Shown: positions 32,644 to 38,490 of the stretch, piece by piece
Numbering within the stretch: the first letter of the stretch is position 1
Layout of the letters: every line of letters begins with the position of its first letter
Assembly: GCF_015356865.1 (NCBI RefSeq)
Contig: NZ_JAAFZA010000086.1
Coordinates: 1-38,490, forward strand
Direction of reading: 5' to 3'
DNA: 38,490 bases
From: Catenulispora pinisilvae
Lineage (GTDB): Bacteria > Actinomycetota > Actinomycetes > Streptomycetales > Catenulisporaceae
Position numbers and translations under genes: made by a program
Notes under the pieces: generated by a model
Told to the model about the DNA's origin: nothing
What the model saw: only the letters and a program-made list of their open reading frames with translations
The model's database searches: none

Positions 32644-33045
32644 ATGGCAACAGATGACAGACCGGTGGCGCCGGCACGGGCCGACGACGTCGACCTGTAC
32701 ACGATCGGCGCGGACGTTCCCGATGGGGAGGCCGTGCTGTTGGTCACCGAGATCGACTCGCCTGACGGCGTGTTCGTCGGGCAGTGGAGTGATGAGGAGA
32801 CAGTGTCGCGGATCTTCGACGGCGACGTCTACATCCGCCTGCGCCGCGCGCAGGCCGATACGGTCGACGCCCACTTGATCCTGGCTCATGACGGCCAGCT
32901 GCTGCCCATTATGCGGGTGCAGGAGGTCGCTGACTGGGCCGAGCAGCTACGCCCCGCCGCAGCAGCCATCATGAGCTTGCACGCCGATCTCGAATCCGGG
33001 GGCAGGTGCAAGGCGTACGTCGACATCGCCGTCGCGCCGGACTGA
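32644..33045 (+). CDS. Small hypothetical protein
   Basis: Protein of 133 aa with GGAGGG about 10 nt before its ATG. An in-frame extension to 32425 crosses the hairpin and looks non-coding. It is acidic and alpha/beta: D-L-Y-T-I-G-A-D-V-P-D-G-E-A-V-L-L-V, then S-D-E-E-T-V-S-R-I-F-D-G-D-V-Y-I-R-L, then a helix ending A-A-A-I-M-S-L-H-A-D-L. No known family. Its position after the two NTPase genes makes it a possible accessory factor. Confidence 0.65.
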   Translation: MATDDRPVAPARADDVDLYTIGADVPDGEAVLLVTEIDSPDGVFVGQWSDEETVSRIFDGDVYIRLRRAQADTVDAHLILAHDGQLLPIMRVQEVADWAEQLRPAAAAIMSLHADLESGGRCKAYVDIAVAPD

Positions 33046-33061
33046 GCAGACCTGCAGAACC

Positions 33062-33102
33062 GGGCCGTTTCTCGGGGCGTTCCCGCCCTCGGGAAGCGGC
33101 CC
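33062..33102. terminator. Long hairpin between convergent genes
   Basis: GGGCCGTTTCTCGGGG (33062-33077) pairs with the arm ending at 33102 in a 16-bp stem containing three G-T pairs, followed by TTCCTTCG. It lies between the stops of the small acidic protein and the minus-strand membrane protein. Confidence 0.7.
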
Positions 33103-33147
33103 TTCCTTCGTTGGTGCGCCCCAGCGCCAGATCGTGCGCGGCTCCGT

Positions 33148-34239
33148 TCAGTCTTTCTCCAGCGCCTTCTCGGATCCACCGTTCGGTGGGGAAGGCGCGG
33201 TGCCCGGCACCACCGGGATTCGGCGCCTCCGCAGACAGTAGCCACCCAAGGCAGCGATACTCGGGGCAATGAAGTGCAGCGCGTCGGCAGGCAACGGCAG
33301 CTGGGCCGCCGCGTAGGAGATCGCGCAGACTGAAAAGAGCACCGCCAGACCGCCGCCGACAACGAACCTCGCGCCGTCGCGCGGGGATGAGGCGATCGCC
33401 GCGACGGCGGAGTCGTCGATCAGCGCCGGATCGACTGGCAGGGAGTGTACGAAGCGACTCTTGGTGTGGAAGGCGAGGACCGAAGCCAGCACCAGCACCA
33501 GATGCTTACGCTCCCGTCTACGTTCTTCATCGGATTCCGCAGCGAGCGCTCTGTCCGTCGAGTATCGGATCTGAGCCACGAGGCGACGGGTCATCGCCGA
33601 CGTAGCGCCCCGTCCGCCGGCCCGCTCCAAAGCTCGGCACAACCGCCTGGCGTGGTACGGCAGCCGGGCTGGGGCATTGTGACGCGCCCCAGCACTGCCC
33701 CGGTGCCGCACCAGAGCCAGCGCCATCCCCAAAGCATCTGCGGCGCGCTCGGCGATATGATCGCGCCGGTTCGACCGAACGTCGAAGGCACGGTCGACCG
33801 ACAGAATGCATCCGAGGACCGGGAAGACGACCACGAGAGCAACCAGCAGGTCGGGATCCGGACGTATCACGGCCGCCACCACCGCTAACACGACCACCGG
33901 CGCCCATCGCAGCGTTGCGCCTTGTCGGGCCTGCGAGCGACGCCGCAACGCGGCGCAGACCTGCTCCTTCTTCGGCAGCCCAACCTGGACGTTCTTCAAC
34001 TCGGCCAGCGGCTTGGTCACCGCTACCGCGGCGGCGTGGGCCTGGCGGCTCGGGCGTCGCGGCAGCCAGGGCAACCGAGCCACGAGTATCCCGGCGTTGC
34101 GCACGCCCATCGCCCCAAAGGCCACACTGGTAGCCGCCAACAGCCCGGCGCTGGCCGCCATGGCGACCAGCACTCCATCCCACTGCCAACGCGTAGTTAC
34201 CTCGGCGATCGCCGTCGCCGTCACAGCCGACTGCCCCAT
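33148..34239 (-). CDS. Multi-pass membrane protein
   Basis: Protein of 363 aa from an ATG with GGAGGG 4 nt upstream. In-frame starts as far as 34410 are less convincing. Hydrophobic segments lie near residues 20-45, 112-124, 131-147, 301-322 and 329-345, giving about five membrane helices. Between helices 3 and 4 is a long, arginine-rich cytoplasmic-type region (about 150-290), with R-H-R-G-S-A-G-A-R-H and E-S-D-E-E-R-R-R-E-R-K. The tail is polar. No transporter signature seen. It is divergent from the helix-turn-helix repeat gene. Function unknown. Confidence 0.72.
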   Translation of the reverse strand: MGQSAVTATAIAEVTTRWQWDGVLVAMAASAGLLAATSVAFGAMGVRNAGILVARLPWLPRRPSRQAHAAAVAVTKPLAELKNVQVGLPKKEQVCAALRRRSQARQGATLRWAPVVVLAVVAAVIRPDPDLLVALVVVFPVLGCILSVDRAFDVRSNRRDHIAERAADALGMALALVRHRGSAGARHNAPARLPYHARRLCRALERAGGRGATSAMTRRLVAQIRYSTDRALAAESDEERRRERKHLVLVLASVLAFHTKSRFVHSLPVDPALIDDSAVAAIASSPRDGARFVVGGGLAVLFSVCAISYAAAQLPLPADALHFIAPSIAALGGYCLRRRRIPVVPGTAPSPPNGGSEKALEKD

Positions 34240-34422
34240 CACACCCTCCGCTATATCTCCCGTAATCGATCGAGGCCGGACGGCGGGCCGCAGTACAGCG
34301 GGACCTCGCCCGGGGAAAACCTGGCAATGCCCACGGCCGTTAGCTACAGCACACTCCAAACCGAGTTGTCGCTGCGGCAGCACAGGCCGACCCCCTGCAC
34401 CGGCGGTCACGCAAGGCCAGTC

Positions 34423-34451
34423 GGACCGATCGAATATTTGCGTTCTATAGT
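34423..34451 (+). promoter_or_regulatory. Candidate promoter of the helix-turn-helix repeat gene
   Basis: TATAGT at 34446-34451 is a good -10 element. GGACCG at 34423-34428 (17-bp spacer) is a poor -35. Transcription would start near 34458, giving a leader of about 37 nt that contains the ribosome site CGGGGAA. Confidence 0.4.
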
Positions 34452-34494
34452 GGCATCTCGGATGAAAACGACCGATGCTACGGGGAATACTCGC

Positions 34495-35709
34495 ATGACT
34501 GGCGGGCCAGGACCGAAGCGTGATCTGTACGGCGAGGTGGGGTTTCGTGCCGAACCGGTGAAGCAGGCGGCGCTGCCCGATGCGGGAGTTCTACGGGAGC
34601 TGTATGTACAGCGGCGGCTTTCCGAGCGGCGGATCGCCAGGCAGCTTCATACCAGTCCGGACCGGGTTGCGGCGGGGCTGCGAGCGGCCGGGATACCGCG
34701 CCGCGACCGCACCCGGTCCTGCCCTGTGTCATCGGCGGAACTGCGGCGGCTCCTACCTGGAGGAGAACGTGTCGGGTCGGGCGCTGGCCGCCCGCTTCGG
34801 TGTGTCCCCGGGGGTGGTGAGGCGGTGGCTGGCCGAGGCCAGGGCGATCAGCCCAGCGGGTGAGGTGGATATCGCCGAGTTGCGGCGGCTGTACAGCGTG
34901 GAGCATCCGCCGATCCGGCGGATTGCCGAGCATTTGGGCTGTAGCGTGAAGACTGTCGAGACCATCGTGACCCAGGCTGGGCTGGGTGCCCGCCTATCGG
35001 CGACCGTTCGCACCGACCGTCGCAATGATGCCGCTATCAGTGACGAGATGCTGAGATGCTGCGGCAGGCGTATCTGGAATCCGGGCTCACCAAGAAGCGG
35101 ACCGCCGCCAGGCTCGGCATATCCAGTCGGTACCTGGACCAGCGCCTGGTGGCCGCCGGACTGTTCAAACGGGTGGGGGCGTTTAAACCCAAGACCGCCT
35201 ACAACCGCCAGGAGCTGCGCGAGCGCGCGGCCCAGTTGTACCAGGGTGGGGCCAGCATGCAAGTAGTTGCCGAGCGGCTCGGCGTGACGATCAGCACGGT
35301 CCGTAAGGCGCTGCACGAGTCGGCCGTGCCGATACGGCGGCGTGGCTACCCCAGTAGCTCTGTCGACGCCCCCCGGCGGCTGCTGATCGAGGAACTGTAC
35401 GCCGATCCCCGTGTTGTTGGCTGCCTGCGCCGCCATGGGGTTGCCGTCCCTGATCCTGGGGTGTGGGAGCCTCCCGGGCCCAGACGCACGCTGGCGCCGA
35501 TGCCGTTGTCCGGGAGCCTGCTGCGCGAGCTGTACCGGGACATTGGACTTGCCACGCTGCACATTTCGATGGTGTGCGGGGTGGGCATCACCGCTGTTCG
35601 CAAGGGCCTGGCCGTCGCCGAGGTCGCATTGCGCCCTCGGGGGGATACTTCGCCGTGGCTGGTCCGCACCTACGGCCTGGCCAGCGCCTCGGAAAAGCGC
35701 CGCGTCTAA
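34495..35709 (+). pseudogene. Tandem helix-turn-helix repeat gene broken by two indels
   Basis: Reconstructed as about 401 aa with six or seven units of the form L-R-x-L-Y...I-A-x-x-L-G-x-S-x-x-T-V...A-G-I. Units start at L-R-E-L-Y-V, L-R-R-L-Y-L, L-R-R-L-Y-S, L-R-Q-A-Y-L, then two less regular ones (near L-R-E-R-A-A-Q-L-Y and L-I-E-E-L-Y), and L-R-E-L-Y-R. The frame breaks twice. One extra C at about 34752-34753 splits unit 2 (CTCCTAC where CTCTAC is expected). A perfect 8-bp tandem duplication, AGATGCTG at 35046-35053 and 35054-35061, splits unit 4. Removing both restores one continuous frame. The start ATG at 34495 has CGGGGAA 8 nt upstream. As written, the gene yields a truncated protein. 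A short product from the ATG at 35056 (218 codons) may still be made. Confidence 0.75.
35046..35061. repeat. Perfect 8-bp tandem duplication
   Basis: AGATGCTG occurs twice in a row. It adds 8 bases (2 modulo 3) inside unit 4 of the helix-turn-helix gene, the mark of replication slippage. Loss of one copy would restore the reading frame. Confidence 0.9.
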
Positions 35710-35712
35710 CGT

Positions 35713-35727
35713 CCCACCAAAGGTGGG
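35713..35727. terminator. Small hairpin between convergent genes
   Basis: CCCACC and GGTGGG flank AAA, between the stop of the helix-turn-helix gene and that of the LysM-BTAD gene. Short but perfectly placed. Confidence 0.5.
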
Positions 35728-35743
35728 GCAGCTTCAGTTGCGC

Positions 35744-38490
35744 TCAGGGCGTAGCCGAGGGCTTGGGCCGGGGCTGGCGTGTGCGCATCGCGTCTGCGGC
35801 GGCTTGGCGGGTCTCGGCGGAGACGTCGGCGCCGAGGGAGTCGGTGAATGTCTCCAGGATCCGCAGTTTGCCGGGGATCTCAGCGTGCCGGCCCGCGGCA
35901 GCCAGGATGTCGAACATCTGCCGGTACAGCGCCTCTGCGTCCTCGGTGAAGGCTGCGGCCTGTTCCAGTGCGCCCAAGGCCTGGTCGGCGAGGCCGGCGT
36001 CAGCGGCCAAAGCGGCCAGCCGGCCCAGGACGGCAGTCTGTTGGTCGGCGAAGGTCGGCGCGTAGTCGTCGGCCCAGGCGAAGACGTCGCCGAGTTCCCC
36101 ATCCAGCAGGATTCCCGCGCACAGCGGCGAGGCCGCGGCCAGCAACGCCAGCCGGTCCTCGGAGGACTGCGCGGTGCGTGCGGCGGCCGTCAGGGCCGCC
36201 AGGGAGGAGACGTCGGTGGCCACCAGATCGGGATCGAGGCTGTAGCGGCCGGTGGCGCGGTCCAGGGCAATGTAGGCCGAGGTCTGCCGTCCGGCGGCCT
36301 CGTTGAGGCGGGTGCGTAGCGAGGTGATGCCGTCCTTGCGCCATTTGGTGACCCGGTCGGCATCTGCCGGGCCGGCGTCGGGCCAGCACATGGCGTCGAT
36401 CTGGGCAGCGGTCGCCCCGGCGGGGCCTTTGATCGCGAGCAGTGCGGCCAGTACCCGGGCTTGGGTGCGAAGCCCTGCCACCGGCTGTCCAGCCACGCTG
36501 ATCCGCAAGCCGCCGAGCACAGTGATCTGCACCGGGTGCTGCTCCCATGCGGTGAGCAGCACTGCCGCGCGAGCCGTGCCCGCGGCCCCGGCATCTGCTA
36601 CTTCAGCGGCTGGCGCGGCGGAGCGGACCGGCAGGACGGTCACCGGTGCGATCGGCGATTCCGCCTCGGTCGGCTCCTGCCTCGCCTCGGATGCGTCCTC
36701 GATGGTGGGCTGGCCGACGGCTGGCTGGGCGACGTTCACGGTGCGCACCGGCAAAGCGGTGACGGTGGCCTCCCAGCTGTTGTCGCTGGCTGCGGTGCCT
36801 GCCTGGTAGGGGGCTTTGACGGGTTCAAGTTGGGGCCATGGGTCTGTGACGGCTGCTGCTCCCGTAATCTCGGGCTGGTGTCCGGCGGCTCGCGCCAGAA
36901 GGGTGATGACGTCGCCGAGGCCGGTCGGGCTCAGGTTCCACAGGCGGGTGCCGGCCCAGTCTGCGGCCGCGGGTCCGGTGGCGGTGCCGTCGTGCTCGAC
37001 GAAGGCGGTGGCCGAGGGCCAGCCGCCGAGCAGCACGGCCGTGATCCGCAGCGGCGCGGCGGAGCCGATCAGGGCGGTGAGGCGTACGGACAGAGGTCTG
37101 GTTGGGGAGGCCATCACCACCAGCGGTGGGCAGTCCTCCTCATCCGGGTGCTCAACGTTAAGGGCGTCCAGGTCGTTGACCTCGTATTCCTCCAGCAGTC
37201 GGGTCCGGAACAGGGCATGAACCTCGGCCTCGGCCAGGGCTTCGGCGAGCCCGCGGGTGACGATGAGCTCCGGGAGCCCGGCGGTCAGCTGCGGCAGGGC
37301 GGTCTCCTCCACGCCGAGCAGCGCCGCCAGGTCGGCCGCCGGGATGATCAGGCGGGCCAGGTCGGAGGTCCGGTCCGGGGCGCCGGCTGACAGCACGCCT
37401 GCGGCGATCGCGCGCGCAGCACCTGCCGCGCCGGGCCCGATCAGGCCCAGGCCCAGACCGGTGGGGACCAGAGGGACCTCGGCGCCGCCACGTTCAGCAG
37501 CGCTGATGCTCCCGGGCACCAGCGGCGCGGTGTACCGGGTGCCCAGGCCATAGTCCGGCTCGCCGCCATCTACGTCGTCCTCGTCCGCGCTGTCGTCATC
37601 ATCGGTGTTGGAGTGGTCGCTGTCCTGGCCGCCGTCGAAGTAAAGGTCGAATGCGCCGTCCTCCTCGTCGAGTAACTTCCCGGTGCCGACGATCGTGGTG
37701 TCGGTGCCTGGTGTGTCGAAGTCGAAGTCCGTGTGTTCGTCACCGTTCAGGTGCTGCGGGCTGGTTGTCTCGTCGATCCGGTCTTCGATGGACTGCGGGC
37801 TCGCCGAGCTCGCTCTGAGGTGGGCGCGGCGAGCGGCCTGCAGGGTGCCGGGCAACGGTGGCTCGGGGGTGGGGAAGCGGGGATCGGTCAGGCGGGTGCG
37901 CCAGCGGCGGGCCAGCACCACTGCCGAGCCCAGGGCGACGGCCAGGGTAATGCCGATGGCGCCTCCGTCAGGCAGCCCGACCGCGGCACCGCCGTGACGG
38001 CGCGTCGCACGCTCGTGCCGCGTGTCGGCTACAGGAGGCTGAGACTGTTGGGGTGGAGCTGTGTGCGGGGCGGACGGCGTTGTGCGGGGAGCATCTGGGC
38101 TGGGATGTCCAGTCGCGTGAGGCGTCGTGGGCGCGGTCAGCGCGGGCGTCGGGACCGCTGCTGCCGGCGGTGTCGGTGTCGGGGCCGCCGGCAACGGGGC
38201 GGCGCTTCGGCCGGTTGTCGAGTCGGAGGGGTCGTCGGCCGAGGCAGTGATGCGGATTTTCCAGTCGGGGCGGATCAGGTCGGGGTTGGTGAGCTTGTCG
38301 CCATCGGCCTGTACGACGCCTTGGTTCAGCGTGTACAGCTGGGGCCAGTCGGTGCCGTCGCCGAGGTCCTCTGCGGCGATCGTATACAGCGACTCGCCGG
38401 GGCGTACGGTGTGTACGCTCTCATGCTGGCCCGACGCCCTGGTGCTGCCGAAGCTCTGGTTGGCGCTAGACAGGCCGCTTCCTGCAAGCG
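35744..38490 (-). CDS. LysM-TM-BTAD membrane protein (partial, 5' end outside window)
   Basis: The reading frame stays open to the right edge, so only the last 914 residues are seen. Visible residues about 25-80 form a LysM domain (H-T-V-R-P-G-E-S-L-Y-T-I-A, L-N-Q-G, N-P-D-L-I-R-P), which binds peptidoglycan-type sugars. A proline/threonine-rich spacer and one membrane helix (about 176-196, I-T-L-A-V-A-L-G-S-A-V-V-L) follow, then acidic linkers and a C-terminal winged-helix/BTAD module (last 260 residues: L-G-G-L-R-I-S-V-A-G-Q-P-V, then A-A-Q-I-D-A-M-C-W-P, R-Y-S-L-D-P-D-L). BTAD domains occur in SARP-type activators, but here the protein is membrane-bound. Such proteins are common in actinomycete plasmid and conjugation regions. 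Their role is unproven. A TTG at 38194 is not the true start. Confidence 0.88.
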   Translation of the reverse strand, partial: LAGSGLSSANQSFGSTRASGQHESVHTVRPGESLYTIAAEDLGDGTDWPQLYTLNQGVVQADGDKLTNPDLIRPDWKIRITASADDPSDSTTGRSAAPLPAAPTPTPPAAAVPTPALTAPTTPHATGHPSPDAPRTTPSAPHTAPPQQSQPPVADTRHERATRRHGGAAVGLPDGGAIGITLAVALGSAVVLARRWRTRLTDPRFPTPEPPLPGTLQAARRAHLRASSASPQSIEDRIDETTSPQHLNGDEHTDFDFDTPGTDTTIVGTGKLLDEEDGAFDLYFDGGQDSDHSNTDDDDSADEDDVDGGEPDYGLGTRYTAPLVPGSISAAERGGAEVPLVPTGLGLGLIGPGAAGAARAIAAGVLSAGAPDRTSDLARLIIPAADLAALLGVEETALPQLTAGLPELIVTRGLAEALAEAEVHALFRTRLLEEYEVNDLDALNVEHPDEEDCPPLVVMASPTRPLSVRLTALIGSAAPLRITAVLLGGWPSATAFVEHDGTATGPAAADWAGTRLWNLSPTGLGDVITLLARAAGHQPEITGAAAVTDPWPQLEPVKAPYQAGTAASDNSWEATVTALPVRTVNVAQPAVGQPTIEDASEARQEPTEAESPIAPVTVLPVRSAAPAAEVADAGAAGTARAAVLLTAWEQHPVQITVLGGLRISVAGQPVAGLRTQARVLAALLAIKGPAGATAAQIDAMCWPDAGPADADRVTKWRKDGITSLRTRLNEAAGRQTSAYIALDRATGRYSLDPDLVATDVSSLAALTAAARTAQSSEDRLALLAAASPLCAGILLDGELGDVFAWADDYAPTFADQQTAVLGRLAALAADAGLADQALGALEQAAAFTEDAEALYRQMFDILAAAGRHAEIPGKLRILETFTDSLGADVSAETRQAAADAMRTRQPRPKPSATP

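Noticed and set aside
1-38490. tRNA, rRNA, CRISPR array, insertion sequence or att site
   Set aside because: I looked for a T-loop consensus, regularly spaced repeats and transposase motifs and found none I could support. A tRNA or IS profile search could change this.

Overview
The DNA is very GC-rich (codon third positions almost always G or C). Purine-rich Shine-Dalgarno sites, many GTG starts and families largely confined to actinomycetes (DUF317-like proteins, the DUF574/Methyltransf_19 methyltransferase, a LysM plus BTAD membrane protein) point to a filamentous actinomycete, Streptomyces- or Streptosporangiales-like. The genus cannot be settled from the sequence. There are no rRNA, tRNA or CRISPR loci and almost no housekeeping genes. 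The content looks like accessory DNA: a plasmid, an integrative element or a chromosome arm.

Region 1 (43-15195) is one long co-directional block of 24 plus-strand genes, many joined by ATGA/GTGA stop-start overlaps, ending at a strong hairpin (15330-15370). It holds at least six DUF317-like proteins, two RAMA-domain proteins (a family predicted to read modified DNA), two proteins that look like a recombinase core-binding domain without a catalytic domain, several zinc-knuckle proteins, two or three single-helix membrane peptides and a complete C5-cytosine DNA methyltransferase (11267-12577) with no restriction enzyme beside it.

Region 2 (15409-19511) has a small membrane peptide and a 269-aa unknown on the minus strand, a frameshifted gene remnant, the DUF574 methyltransferase (17273-18109) and a three-gene cluster of small proteins ending in a coiled-coil protein. 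Region 3 (19563-23152) is a divergent pair of large unrecognised proteins. Region 4 (23765-24887) has two small unknowns.

Region 5 (25336-33045) looks the most like a self-contained system. A minus-strand protein with two winged helices joined by an acidic linker faces an array of 18-bp repeats (26593-26819). Across the array are two successive, similarly built, membrane-anchored P-loop NTPases with long TPR-like tails (838 and 836 aa), followed by a small unknown protein and a terminator between convergent genes.

Region 6 (33148-38490) has a multi-pass membrane protein, a gene of six or seven tandem helix-turn-helix units broken by a 1-nt insertion and a perfect 8-bp tandem duplication, and the C-terminal 914 residues of a LysM-TM-BTAD protein running off the right edge.

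No integrase, FtsK/TraB translocase or classical Rep protein is visible, so calling this a mobile element is inference from content.
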